From: Capronia americana
Taxonomy: Eukaryota > Ascomycota > Eurotiomycetes > Chaetothyriales > Herpotrichiellaceae
DNA length: 64,000 bases
Reading direction: 5' to 3'
Assembly (NCBI GenBank): GCA_016110215.1
Contig: JADWQD010000008.1
Location: forward strand, 1,860,001-1,924,000
The notes below the pieces were generated by a model. The model had not been told where the DNA came from. It worked only from the letters and a program-made list of their open reading frames with translations, and searched no databases. The position numbers and the translations under genes were made by a program. Below are positions 10,437 through 22,078 of the stretch, piece after piece (the stretch's first letter is position 1; the number at the start of each line of letters is the position of its first letter).

Positions 10437-12267
10437 GGTTGCGGTCGTATGAAGGCAGAAGCAGATATGAAGTTTCTCGCAGGCCATCACCAAGCCTCAT
10501 TCATGGCCGCAGGGCCGCCGAGCCAACCTCGCCAACCACAACCAACGCCCACTTAGTGCCGGCAGCACTTCGGCACGGATCAATTGAGCCCGATTCCGAG
10601 ATCGAGTCGTCAACAAATCGCACACTCTCGAAATCAAAGCCACAGAAAGTTACAAGGGTACAATGCGCCCATTCTGCGAGCGATGCGAATTTCTTTAAGG
10701 CACAATGGCGGGAGGTAGCATCAACTATCCACCTTGGGAGTCACGAGGACAGATTCCCGAATGACCTGGACTTGCTACATGGGCACGGTCTAACTCAGAT
10801 ACAGGAAATCTCAACACACTGCGCGGGAACAGGAAGTCTGCCGCGAAAAGAATCAGAATAAACTTGATGCACTCTCCAGATTCATCAGTGCAAAGAAGTA
10901 GTCGGACTGAACTGCCAGTTCAAATGCTCCACGCCTTGCAAAATGGGACTCCGCTCCCGGTCTAACGGCTTGGAATTGAGCTGTGTCTAGCATCTGACTT
11001 GAATAGATACCCATATGATCGAACTTATAAACTACTGAAGCCGGAGCTTCGATCGCTTCGATCGAACTAAGAAACCGAGGCCTATGTGGAGTCTTTCGAA
11101 CGCTCAGTCTACAGGCTCACGAATGCTAAGTCGTCGTCAAACCCCGCAAATCTCACGAAGAGTAGCAGTCAAAGAAATACGAAGTAGCTTCGTCGACAGC
11201 CAAGCGCACCACGGGAAAAATCCCTAGCGGGAGTCTTCAGAAAGGCTGTCCATCCACCATTCGACGTTGTGCGACTATGACCTTTCAGTCCGGACGCGCA
11301 GAGGACATGCCCCCTGAAGCAGTCTAAATCTTCACAATCGAACGTTGGCGCCGTAACTAAGGAGGCCACTCGATCTTCCAGTGACAACTCGCCAACTGCT
11401 GAAGAAGCCTTCGTGATGACGCGCTCTCAAACCGATCGAGACAGAAGGAAGTCCGCGAACAGTACACTAACAATTCGGAAGCCTCTGCGAGCAGTATCAT
11501 CGCCTTCCAATGAATCACGTCGGAAAGGACAAGGCCCTGCAGCCTGCGTCCATTCTCTACCCATGAGGCTGGTGGACTTTAAGTCCAATGGCCATACGGT
11601 CTTAGCTCTGGTCGGTTATAGAACACTGAAATGAGGCAAATCCCTCACTATCCTTGTCGCTAACCCCCGCTCGTATACCTTCGCCAAGGCTAGCCTCGAC
11701 TCGTATTCATGTGGAGTTAATTAGCTATTCATACCTACCAGCGGCAATCAGGCGCACCCCGAGGCTTCGTCACATAACGACTCTTTTGATGGGCCCTGAT
11801 TGCATTCAACTCGAGATGCTAACCTCCGCTCGTATTCAGCTCGAGATACTAAACCTCCGCTCGTATTCAAAGAAGGGGTTTCAACCAATAAATCCCCCGT
11901 CCACTGTCCAAGGTCAAAGGGAAGCAGCTAGTCCCTTCCCTTTCCCTGTCTTCTCACGGATTTCTCGATCTCCCTCGTTGGTTTGAACACCAGTCTCCGG
12001 ACGGAGGATGGGTTTCTTGAGGAGTTAACGCTTACGTCCACCTCCTGACCAGGGCCAAGGGCAGCGGTACTAGGCTTCGCAAGCGGAAGAAACACAATAC
12101 CCATTTTGCCACGGTCGAGGACGAGTATATAATTAATCATATCAGCCCTCGTCCCCTCTCGGACTGTAAACACTCACCCGACTTTAAAAGTTGACTCGAT
12201 CCCCTGTTCCAAGCCTTGCTTTACATCCTGTCCCGACCAGTCCATCGTCTCGTTCTGTCCATCCACT
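10437..12267. other. Gene-poor intergenic region
   Basis: About 1.8 kb without a supportable gene. It holds the promoter of the large F-box gene, a short imperfect tandem repeat near 11.8 kb, and the promoter of the reductase gene, with an AT-rich TATA-like stretch near 12126. Confidence 0.6.
11809..11870. repeat. Imperfect tandem duplication, about 31 bp unit
   Basis: Two adjacent copies share CTCGAGAT followed by CTAACCTCCGCTCGTATTCA, differing by one inserted A and one substitution. Partial echoes of the CGCTCGTAT core lie at about 11666 and 11700. Confidence 0.75.
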
Positions 12268-13425
12268 ATGCCGCCCACGAACAAGGCTCTCATCCTCGTG
12301 ACGCCCAAATCCCCCACCCAAACCATCTCTCAGGCACCTTACAGCAGCCCGTCTGCCAACGAACTCGTGATCAAGACCCACGCCGTCGCGATCAACCCTG
12401 CCGACTGGGGGATCCAGCGCCACGGCGTTCTCATCCCCGAAGATGCATACCCCTGCATCCTAGGCTGCGACGTCGCCGGGGAAGTGGTCGAACTGCCCCA
12501 GAACGCAGCAGACGACTTCATTTCTCACTTCAAGATCGGAGACCGCGTGATCGCGCAGACTGGACCACTGGACACGAAGGACTCGAAAGACGTGGGCCAG
12601 GACCAGAATATGAGCCCCGAAGCAAAAGCACTCTGGCAAGGCGGGAAGAAGATCTACGCGTACGCCGCGTTCCAGACTTACGTGGTCCTGCGCGGTCCGT
12701 TCATCGCCCGGATCCCGGATCAGATCAGCTATGAGGACGCGGTGGTCCTGCCGTTGGGAACCGCGACCGCGGCTTCATGCCTCTTCCCCGCGACGATGCT
12801 GAACCTGGACTTCCCCCCACTAGACCGCAAGGCCGATCGCAACGGCAAAATCCTCCTCGTCTGGGGCGCGAGCTCTAGCGTCGGATCCAGCGGCGTCCAA
12901 CTCGCCACCCAAGCAGGGTACACTGTGATTGGGATCTGCTCGGCGCGGAACTTCGCCATGGTCACGTCTCTCGGGGCGGTCAGGTGTTTCGACCATACCT
13001 CGCCAGCTGTCGTCGACGAGGTCGTCTCATATGTGACGGCCTCGCACGCGGGGGAAGAAGTCGTCGGCGCGTATGATGGCATTTCCACAGCCCCGACGCT
13101 TACTCCGCTGTGCGAGATCCTGCACCGCCTTGCGGCCACAAACATCGTCCCGACCAGGAAGTTCATCGCCGCGGTATACCCTGGAGCGGAAGCGTATGCG
13201 ATGCATGGCGTCGAAGTCATCGTGAATCTGACACAAGGGATGGAGCAGTTCCACCGCACCGCAGCACGGCTGCCGCCCTGGTTGGAGCGCGCGATGGCAG
13301 AGGGAACAATGAAGTGTGCACCGGAGAAGGATATTGTTGGAGAGGGGTTGGAGGCTGTGCAGGAGGCCATAGATCGGCTGGCCGAGGGAAAGGTATCTGG
13401 GCGGAAATTAGTCGTTAGATTATAG
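12268..13425 (+). CDS. Zinc-type alcohol dehydrogenase-like (MDR) enoyl reductase
   Basis: NAD(P)H-dependent oxidoreductase of the medium-chain dehydrogenase/reductase superfamily, close in style to fungal trans-enoyl reductases and ToxD-like proteins. Intronless, 385 residues. A GroES-like N-terminal half has HAVAINPADWG and LGCDVAGEVVEL. A Rossmann half carries the nucleotide loop VWGASSSVGSSGVQLA at about residues 196-211. The cysteine and histidine ligands of true zinc alcohol dehydrogenases are not evident, which fits a zinc-independent reductase. No polyketide synthase is nearby, so a role in polyketide reduction is unsupported. Its last 26 codons and 3' flank are duplicated at 41295-41402. 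Confidence 0.85.
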   Translation: MPPTNKALILVTPKSPTQTISQAPYSSPSANELVIKTHAVAINPADWGIQRHGVLIPEDAYPCILGCDVAGEVVELPQNAADDFISHFKIGDRVIAQTGPLDTKDSKDVGQDQNMSPEAKALWQGGKKIYAYAAFQTYVVLRGPFIARIPDQISYEDAVVLPLGTATAASCLFPATMLNLDFPPLDRKADRNGKILLVWGASSSVGSSGVQLATQAGYTVIGICSARNFAMVTSLGAVRCFDHTSPAVVDEVVSYVTASHAGEEVVGAYDGISTAPTLTPLCEILHRLAATNIVPTRKFIAAVYPGAEAYAMHGVEVIVNLTQGMEQFHRTAARLPPWLERAMAEGTMKCAPEKDIVGEGLEAVQEAIDRLAEGKVSGRKLVVRL

Positions 13426-13455
13426 ATGTACGTCTGAAGTAGAAACTATATCACG
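13348..13455 (+). repeat. Direct repeat copy A (3' end of the MDR gene and flank)
   Basis: This 108-bp segment covers the C-terminal codons, the stop and 30 bp of 3' flank of the reductase gene. It matches 41295-41402 with seven substitutions and no gaps by eye. Confidence 0.9.
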
Positions 13456-13918
13456 CGAGTTTCAAGCGAACTTTACACTAAGGACCTCAGAGAGAGGCCA
13501 GGTGGTGAAGGAAGAGTGGACTGCGGCTCAGAATGACAGCCTGGATCCGCAGACCCAGCAGTGGTTGGGTCAGCCCCAAGGTTGATGTCAACTATGTTTT
13601 AGACAGTCTCATGCCATGTCTGAAGTGTTCGAGAGTTGATGGATGAAATTTCTCTAGCCAGATGATCTAATCTAGTAGAGGTGCTGAAGACCATTCCTAC
13701 TGCTGTCTTCCACAACACTTGAATCTGGGTTCAATATTTGAATGCGAGCAGAAATATCTGTACTTAGGCGGCAATGACAAAGAGTCGGTAGGGTTTGTAA
13801 GAGGTCATCTTCAGTCGACCAGTGATCTCAGCCACCAAAACCTCCAGGCTATAAAGTGAATACCATATTCCAGCACGTCGTTGCCTATCTGCTTCATCAA
13901 TGCTCGGGTCGGACTCTC
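13426..13918. other. Intergenic region
   Basis: Contains the end of repeat copy A. No gene or distinct motif seen. Confidence 0.55.
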
Positions 13919-15098
13919 TCAGTGCTTGTCGAAAGCCTCGATTGCTTCAGACCAGGTCATCTGGCCTTCGTCTTGTGGGTACAAGGGTTGTGGAGGCTTT
14001 GACGGATCCGCAGACTTCAAGCTGATGGTTCCCAGCTTAAGTGCCTGTTCGCGGAGCTGAAACAGACGACGGATACCGTCTTGGAAAGTCTCCGGTGAAA
14101 CATAGAGCGGGTGGTAGACTGCATGTCCCGTGAGGCAGTCGTCGGTTCTCATGGCGCCGGTGCCGGAGGACAACTCAATAGGAAATTCGGAGTTCGGAGG
14201 AGAATCTGAAGCTCTTTTTGGAAATCCGTTCTGGATTTTAGGTTACTCTCCCATTCTTTGGTCCAGGGACTTGCTGTGCCTCATTCTGCATCCAGATGGG
14301 GCGATGCCCGTCTTCGAGCGCCAGCTGCGAATTCCAAGTCTTCTCAAGCTTCTGCCATTTTGACGGAGACAGCTTGTATCCGAAGAGAAGAAGCATCACC
14401 AGCGCACGTTTGGCCTTCTCCGTTTCCGTCTCCTGGAGATCATCGAAATGACCGAGGTCGAATTGTGGCATGGGTAATGAGGCGAGATCGGGGATCTTCT
14501 TGACGACCTTCTACACCTTCAAGAACCGCTGCTTAGCTTCCTGTTGTTCGGTGGCAGGCCAGGTACCCGTGTTGCGCAAGTTCTTGACTTGATGCATAAG
14601 TCAGATGACGATTAGACCAAACATCTGCTGCCTCGTTCTCTCGGAGTCTTCCTCGTGCTTGGGAAGTCCGGCCACAACATATGTATCCCAAGTGATACGG
14701 ATGTCTTTTGGTTTTCGGCCACGGGCACTTCATCGTCCGCGGTTGGAGGGTCGGCAGATCGATATTCCTGACCGGTTGCTTCTATTTCGGGTCGCCGTAC
14801 CACACTCGAAGATCAGGAAGACTCCTTTGGTGCTTGTGAGGCAAGTGAGAAATAAAGCCGCCGTTGGGGATGGGATCGGCGGAAAGAATCATTCAATGAA
14901 CAGAAAAACATCTCATTAACCATCAAAGGTGCCGAGGACCTCATGTGCACAGGCTCTCTCTATCGGAGAAGCATAGCGGTCTCCTTGAGACGGCATGGCC
15001 TGGGGAAATAGATCCAAGAGTCGTTCGGCCTGAAACATGTTTCGACAAGTAATACAAACCTTTGCGCCAATTCGTCCAGAAACCTGGATAAGGGACAC
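13919..15098 (-). pseudogene. Decayed gene of unknown family
   Basis: Several protein-like blocks lie in order on the minus strand but no reading frame joins them. From 5' to 3' they are a block at 14916-15098 with a CxxC pair (CITCRNMF), a block near 14690 reading ITWDTYVVAGLPKHEED that ends in TGA, a block near 14600 reading NTGTWPATEQQEAKQRF that ends in TAG, an open block at 14238-14511 (LASLPMPQFDLGHFDDL), and a terminal block at 13919-14230. Introns of 44 nt or more could explain one gap but not the closely spaced stops. I do not recognise the protein. It could also be two unrelated short genes. Confidence 0.4.
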
Positions 15099-16015
15099 AA
15101 TGTGGGTCAGTAAGAGTGAAACGTGCTTCGATGGGTAATACAGTTAATGATTCCTCTGCCCCGAAATATTTTCGACAGTGAGTACAATCGCTAGGTCATT
15201 CGGTGGAATGTTCACATTGTTAAGCTGCAATGTGTATCTCATCGTGTCAATGATTTCTCCCATAATTTGTTGATCGCCTTCCACAGGTGTCGGCTATCTA
15301 TATAATACCGTATATATCAGCATCACGTGGCTTCGAGTTGGGGATTGAAGAGGTCACAGTGACGCACCAGTTCAACTCAAGGTTGTGTCATTGTCGGTCT
15401 AAGCTAGCAAGTTCAAAGCCGTCTGGATATCCGCCACAAAATAATTGAGCAAACGTCGAGAGAGTGAGAAAAGGAAGCCTGCAAAGCACTACACGAATGT
15501 ACAACCAGCTGATTAGGGATTTTCGGGGATAGCAAGCAGTCGAGAATTGGTCCTTTCGCTCAGCTAAGAGCAGGAGTGGTTGTGTACATAGGTGGTACAT
15601 GGCAAGGCGCTACTCATCTATATAAAAGTGGCCCCTTAATTCATAGATTTTAGTTAGTCAATTACGCTACTTTTCACACTTGCAAGGCCAGCTCGTATGC
15701 TACGCCGCAGGGATATGCGAGGTCAATCTGGCAAACGAGTTGGCGCATGGCAGACACAAACCCCAGGCCTCGATCCATGGTCCTATGCTGCGACTGTTGT
15801 ACAATGATTGGACACGTTCGCAGAACTCAGCCTGCTGACCTCGCTAGAGGCCCATATTTTCTCAGCTTCTGGTCGAGTGGAAGAAATTTCCGACTTCAGA
15901 AATCAGAGAACTGCATAAGATCAATCAAGGTGGGAATTTACATGGTGCAGACTATACTTTTTCAGAAAATCGACCAGCATTTGCCCGGCCGCAGCATTGT
16001 ATTGAGATTTGTTGA
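15099..16015. other. Intergenic, locally AT-rich
   Basis: About 900 bp with TATA-rich patches near 15296 and 15620. No supportable gene. Short frames have no recognisable motif. Confidence 0.5.
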
Positions 16016-16988
16016 CTATTTGAAGTAGCAAGCCGTCCTGATCTCGACGCTCTCCCTGGGTTTGGTCCCTTCCATGTTGTTCTGGAACGCGCAGTGAGGC
16101 ACTCTCCACGGAACTTGCTGTTCAGAGTCATACAGCGTGAAGACCAGGACCTCGTCCGGCGTCATTTGGCTGAAATACGTCCAATAGTGAGTGTCCTTGT
16201 AGAGGAAAAGCGAACCTTCAGGATACATGGGGTCAAACGGAAGTTCTGCGGGTAATGTGTTGAAATCAGGAATCTTGTCCACATAGATCAGGTGGTTGAT
16301 AACCCCCTCCTCATTGCCGATCGAGTCGCCACGACATAGGGCCAATGGCCAGTCGTGTGGTCCGGGGCTCGTGGCGCGCCAGAGGTTGATCATCTTGACT
16401 CGCTTATAGTCGTTCCTGTCAAACCCATTCTTCTGGGCAAAGTCTTTGGCCAGACTCTCGGCACGCATGGGAGTATAATCGACGTGAACATCGGACGCTG
16501 GAGGTTGGTTGTTCCACGCGCTGTCTGTCTTGTTCGGGTCGTTCTTGTGCGTTGTGCGGCGGGCAGGTCCGAAGACGACCACTTTGTCGGCACCGGTGAG
16601 TTTCTTGACAAGGGCCTCGATCTCCTTTGCGTATGTGGTCTCTAGTTCTTTTATGTCGCTCCAATTGGATACCTGAGTTGTCCCACGCCATAATGTGTCA
16701 GTAAAACCCGGTGCTAAATTTAACTCGCTCCCTCCAAGACAGATTTTGTGGGGTTAGGCCAGACCTGACCTTTGAGCTATGCTCGACAAGTTCGAATCCA
16801 GTCCGGGCTAGAGTATAATTCTGCTTTTCCGCACGAATGTCGTGCACCAGAACTTTCCTGGTCTCGTATTTCCCGGTGTTCACTTCGGCGCCTGCTGCCA
16901 TGTACCGGCGGTTCATCTTGGAGTCGGCTCGGATGTATTCCATCGTCGCCTCTCGGTCGCCGGGTAAGGTCCTCGTTGCGACAGCCAT
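16016..16988 (-). CDS. CmcJ/NvfI-family Fe(II)/2-oxoglutarate oxygenase-like protein
   Basis: Predicted non-haem iron oxygenase or desaturase of the CmcJ/NvfI/AsaB family, found in fungal specialised metabolism. Exons 16770-16988 and 16016-16672, separated by a 97-nt intron (donor GTCAGG), give 291 residues. Family hallmarks are DVHVDYTPMRAESL, which holds the H-x-D metal pair, then NLWRATSPGPHDWPLALC and the C-terminal CAFQNNMEG with an arginine-rich PRESVEIR. The ATG at 16988 is the first in frame. It diverges from the metallo-hydrolase at 17377, leaving a 388-bp shared promoter. Substrate unknown. Hydroxylation versus desaturation cannot be told from sequence. Confidence 0.8.
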
Positions 16989-17376
16989 TTCGATAGCAAA
17001 ATAGAAAAGTACTGAATAAGTCCAAATGATGAAAGACGATCATAACATTCCGAAGCTTTGAGGCTGCTGTGTGCCTTCGTTGTCATTTGTATGTCCTCGT
17101 CTCTCCTCACGATCTGGCTAGAGCATCCGACAAAAAGGACGCGCGTGTGGATAGTTCCGGATTTCAAAAGATACCCCACTTGCCTAGAATTGCCTCCCCC
17201 CCTCCGGCGTGTGCAGATGCAAAATTCGGGAGGCTTACTGGGATATACGCAAATGAACCGTTGTCTGGGGTTTATGCATGGACATGTTCATCGCATCGTT
17301 GTTGAGCCTTGGGACAGCACTCGAATGACTGTTTCGGATTCCCAGCTCATCGACCGAGGCTATCTCTGACAACGAC
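16989..17376. promoter_or_regulatory. Shared divergent promoter, oxygenase and metallo-hydrolase
   Basis: The 388 bp separate two divergent start codons. No binding site can be assigned. The arrangement suggests co-regulation, possibly by the zinc-finger regulator at 18778-21246. Confidence 0.35.
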
Positions 17377-18535
17377 ATGGCGAGCCGCGAGAACCTGCCT
17401 CCCCTTCCGCAGAGCAATGGATCTGTCGAAATACAGGTGCTAGATGGGGGTTCTTTTACGGCTAATTACGATGTCGTCCACGCCAACTCCCTGTCACAAC
17501 CATTCCAATGTCATTCGTGGGTCTTCTATATTCATCACAAACCTAGCGGAAGACATATGATATGGGACGTGGGTCTCAGCGCGGTAGGTGGAAAGACAGT
17601 TATTGCCAATGGCTCTCGACCGGCCTCAAAGGTCCCGCTCTGATTCTGATTCAAGGATCCAAACGAGTACACTGCGTTCAACGTCCGACACTGTGTTGAT
17701 CTATTGAGCCCTGTCTCGGCGAGACTTTCCCTTCCTGAACAATTAAGACAGCGAGGTCTCGCGCCAGAGGAATTAGACACGGTATTGTTCAGGTTTGGTC
17801 GTCGCCGTTCGAAGCGAGGTTGAGCTCCCATTCCTGACTTCGCACAGCCACCACCACTGGGATCATTCCCGCCCCGTACGAGGAATGTTCCCCAAAGCTA
17901 CAGGTTACTTTGGCCCGGGAACGTTTGCCCATTGTGCACCTGGGCAATTTCACGATGAGCCTTATTCTGCGGCTGGCAAAGGCGATGCCGAGTTCTTTCA
18001 CCCTGAAAAGGCAACCGAGAAATGCACAGAGTTTGAGGGGGGGTGGCAGCCGTTTGGACCGTTCGAAGAAGCCCTCGACTTCCTCGGTGACGGCAGTCTG
18101 TGGATTATCAAAGCTCCGGGTCACATGCCAGGGAACCTGGCAGCGGCAGCGAGATTGGCAAACGGTGAATGGGTCATCTTAGCCAGTGACTGTTGCCATT
18201 CAAAGTATGCTCCCTTTCCTCTGAATTATCCTGCCTCCCAAATGCCGTTCCATGCCTAACGGGTTAATAACAGGGCCCTATTGGACGGTACAGCCGAGTT
18301 TAAAACGTGGAAAAGCGACACAGGGGAAGTAAAAAGCCTACATGAAGACCTGTGTGCGACCAAAGAGACCGTCAAGAAGCTCAAGATCCTCGAGCGGGAC
18401 TATGGCGCACACGTTGCTCTCGCCCACGATAGTACCTGGATGCTGGCCGGCACCAATCAGGTTCTCATGTCTTTGCTGGACGAAAGAATGCTTGACTTTG
18501 CCAAGAATAGACTGCCGATCGGCGGATATCCTTGA
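17377..18535 (+). CDS. Metallo-beta-lactamase-fold hydrolase (lactonase-like)
   Basis: Predicted di-zinc hydrolase of the MBL superfamily, closest in layout to N-acyl-homoserine-lactonase-like fungal proteins. Exons 17377-17583, 17656-17792, 17848-18204 and 18274-18535 join in phase to 320 residues. The second splice creates the metal motif HHHWDH (H-x-H-x-D-H). Further metal-ligand candidates are the histidine of APGHMPGN and the aspartate of LASDCCHS. The early segment MIWDVGLSA resembles the conserved beta-strand and glycine turn before the active site. Its divergent partner is an oxygenase and the next gene a regulator. A lactone or ester substrate made by the neighbours is plausible but unproven. 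Confidence 0.85.
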
Positions 18536-18777
18536 CAGTGGCGGCTGATGGGGAAGGTCAAAAACATCACTGAGCTAGTTGATTCGGGCGAAACTGCGAC
18601 GTTCGTCTCCCGATGTTCGAGCTCTTTGAAGCAAGGCTTCACTGCTCTGGTAGTCGGCCCTCTCATTATCATTGTTGCCCTACGTAGCTCGAGACCTTGC
18701 AGCTGTGCAAGTCTCTGAAACTAGCCGATTGAGCTAGGTCTTTGCAGGCCAAACACTACTCTGCCTTGAGTCGTCTC

Positions 18778-21246
18778 TCACTTCACTGCGAGTCGGTTGC
18801 CCATGTTTCGGTCCTTGCGCATCATGCACCCAAGAATGATGGTGTCCATACCCTCGGCTTCCGTACTCTCATCAATGGATTCTTGAATATTCCGTAGCTG
18901 GCAGTCTATGCTCTCCTCGTCCGTACTGTTACTAGTGTCTTGGGAGATTTCCAGCATCCCCGAATCCAGCGAGTTGGTGAGCCTTCTTAATAGGCGGGGG
19001 ACTTTCAGAGTCCAAGTGTCATCCGCGGATACCATGGTGACACTCACGCCGGCGATACTACGATTGCGGTTCATCACAATCCCCAGGAAATAATAAGCCA
19101 AGGCTCTATCGCGATAGAGTCCTGTCGACGGCATGGACTCTGGTCTGGAAACCGTCCGGGACCAGTGCATCCTCCAGAGGCGAAGAGCATTTTCGACGTC
19201 CTTGGAGTGGACTCCTGCAAGGTGATTTTGGACGTCTCGGTCGATGAGGTCGTCGATTATGGTACGATCCATGTGAGAGTGGAGCAGCTTCTGTTCCCAC
19301 ATGTGTAGCAGGATACCTGGAATCGACGCGTTAGGCCACCCAGTTGGCCACAGTAGAGGTATCAAGCCACTTACCATGAAGAATGACAAATCCGCCCATG
19401 ACACTGAAGCGTAGTGGCACATCAAGCGGCTGGTGACACAAAAAGAGGGATAAGATGATAGGATACTCGATCCGTGTCATATCTCTAGCACTGGCATACA
19501 TCTCTCGCCACTGTGCCTCGGAACTCCCGGCGAAAATACTCTCGTCACATGGAAGGGGTAGCCGCATCTCGTAAGAATGAAGCTCTGGTCGCTGGTTGAA
19601 AAAGATGGCCCGGATGGCGTCAAACAGATACAAGATGAATGCAGTCCTGGCAAATTCGTTAGGCGAAAATTAAGGCAGCAAAGGACAAACAGCAGGCGGA
19701 CCTTATACGACTCTCTCGAGCCGACCATTCTTTCCATCCAATTTCCTCGAGTTCGCTCCCAGTGTTCACGGGGTTGAAAATTCCTGCGTTTCTCGCCTCG
19801 TTGACAAGCCTTTTTAAATCCACTGGTGGTTGGTACGCGTTGAAGGGCAGGTAGAATGCTTCCAGAAGGGTGACAATGTAGACGGCATGGATAGTGTCGA
19901 GCTGGGCCGCGCCTCCCGACTTCAACCCTGGATCTGTTGTCCAAGCAAATGTTTGCGCAGCCTGACACAGCGTCCGAGCTTGCGAACCGCTCGTTATGAG
20001 GTCGCCAGAATAGATGGCGCCCATCAAGCACATGGCGAAGACAAGCCGAGTGCTTGTGCCTCCGATGGTCCAAAAAGGCAGGTGGATGAGGGGCGTGTGC
20101 TGGTGGAAATTCTCGAAGTACGCACTGAGAAAAAGCGACATGTTGTCGATACTGAACCATTGTTCAAATCGACATGAGTTCTCAGATCCCTGCAGGCATT
20201 GGAGAATTTGGTTTCGATGTGCTTCGAGGGGTGAAATTTGCATGAGACTCATGCCGTCAGGTAAGTTTGTACTCCACTTTGGTGCCAGCAAGTCGAGATC
20301 TCTAGAGCCTATTGTGGTTGCATTCGGAGAGACGAACAGCTGTTGCGAGGTTTCTGGTGACGTGGTGTCTATTTGACTTGGGTCCTGCTGGGCGACGAAG
20401 GAGTTGTCAAGGATGCCCCAATCGAGCAAGTCGAGGTCGAGGTATGCATCACCACTGAGATCCAAAAAATCCATATCCGTGGGCGCACCGGTGATCGGGC
20501 CAACAAGCGCATCCAACAAAGGCAATTCCTGGCCTGGCTCTTCGGGCTGCAAGGTCATTGAGCGGTTGAAGGACTGACCCTTAGGCGCACAACTGATCGA
20601 CGACGGAGTTTCTGGGGCCATTTTCGGGTCCTGAGAGCCATTTCTGGGAGCAGGAGGAGCTACACCTGATTTAAGACCTGGCGTGATCGTCGGATCGCCA
20701 GGAGGTTCCGCACGCAGACCAGTCTCGTTTCTGGGCGGAGCTGCCCTCGAGCTCTGAGTGAACGCCTCCGAGACACTGGAAGACCTGGCCTTGCGGAATG
20801 TGAATTGACAGAACTGTTGCTGTCCGATGCTGCAGCATCTCTCGCACGGCTCCCCGCCAGAGCACTTGACTTTGGCATACCTGCAGGCGCTGCAAGCGTG
20901 GTTGACGCGCAGAGTCATCTCGATGGAAGCGCTATCAACATTTTTGGCAAACTTGCAGCTCTGGTAATGCCTGCGAAGGACATCGCTGCGTTACAGTCAG
21001 TTAACTGCAAGCGGTTCGAGAACCTACATTGATGCGACTGACAGCTCACCTTCGTGCGAAGCATTTACCACAGAAGAGGCAAGAATGGGCCTTTAATTTG
21101 CTGTGCATGGTTTCGTGCCGCTTGAGGTGCTCTGATCGGATGAATGCGACACCACAGTGGCCACAGCGATGCTTTGGTGATGGCGACGACAACGACGAGG
21201 ATGACGACGGCTTCACTCGCGCGCCCCCTTGCTGGTCTGACTTCAT
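18778..21246 (-). CDS. Transcription factor with tandem C2H2 fingers and a Zn2Cys6 cluster
   Basis: Nuclear regulator combining two DNA-binding modules. Exons 21050-21246, 19702-20985, 19375-19646 and 18778-19316 join to 763 residues. Residues 28-48 form a C2H2 finger (CGHC to H44 and H48). Residues 56-76 form a second finger ending C-x2-C, H72, C76. Residues 97-125 form a binuclear zinc cluster (CSACRYAKVKC onward). A fungal_trans-type region follows (FHQHTPLIHLPFW, AMCLMGAIYSG, YLFDAIRAIFFNQRP). The start is the ATG at 21246. A serine run precedes the first finger. It lies beside the MBL-fold gene and upstream of the VAO-P450 pair, so it may control this cluster. That is inference. Confidence 0.88.
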
Positions 21247-22078
21247 CACCTGGCGAAAGCACTATCTCTCAGATTCAGCTAGTGCCATATGAGAACTGTC
21301 TATGAAAACTGTCAATAAGCGGGCCTGATAGGAATACAGGCTTGAGTAGTCGGCCAGCGTGTTCCTTGGATTGCTCAAGAAGGACAAATCTGGGGAAGAG
21401 AGGGAAACACGACTGGGGAGGGCTTCGAGCCCCAGGACTTTGGGACTTTAGCTTGGCTGGCGAGCCGGCAAGCCTTGGACCATCCTTTCTTCACTAATAA
21501 TCATGGGGCAAGGCGACTTGCTAATCTTGGGGATTCAGCCTTTACCGAATCGATAAATTGGGTCAAGATCATTGCTCACCACCGTCGCCGCGGTGGAATC
21601 GAAGACATGTGCTCGGCATCATTGTGCCCCTGTGCCAGAGGATACAAGCAGCCTGCTCTGGCCAGATGACTTATGTGTATGGCGATCCCGAGATGGTTGC
21701 GTGAATGGTTAGCCCAAGATTCCACCACAAGAGCCAACAAGTGCCCAGGTCACCCAAATCGTCGCTATGGACCACTCTAGAGTACTGGAGCTTGTAAACC
21801 CTTCACTGCATGTGTCATCTGCTGTCAGGAGACCAGGGTCGCCGCTGATCTCGAGTTCTAGCTCGACCCCAAAAATATTCATGCTGCAACTCTCACGGCA
21901 ATACAACATCGGCGTTACCCCACATGAAGGTCGATCAGGCGATGGCTTCGAGTCGCCTTCGTTTCGGGTCCAAAGTAATTCAGTGACAAGACTTATTTGG
22001 GCACGAATCCAATCTCCATAGCTGTCGTATTGCATAAATTTGCGCAGACAAGCATACGAGATCGAAAGTTGGACTCAT
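21247..22078. promoter_or_regulatory. Divergent intergenic region, regulator and VAO-like gene
   Basis: About 830 bp between the divergent starts of the zinc-finger regulator and the VAO-like gene. No extra gene supported. It probably carries both promoters. Confidence 0.4.

Noticed and set aside
12268..13425. The MDR reductase as a polyketide trans-enoyl reductase of a biosynthetic cluster
   Set aside because: No PKS, NRPS or other core synthase is present anywhere in the 64 kb.
16780..16810. GTTCGAATCC, resembling a tRNA T-loop
   Set aside because: It falls inside the first exon of the CmcJ-like gene and no cloverleaf can be drawn around it.
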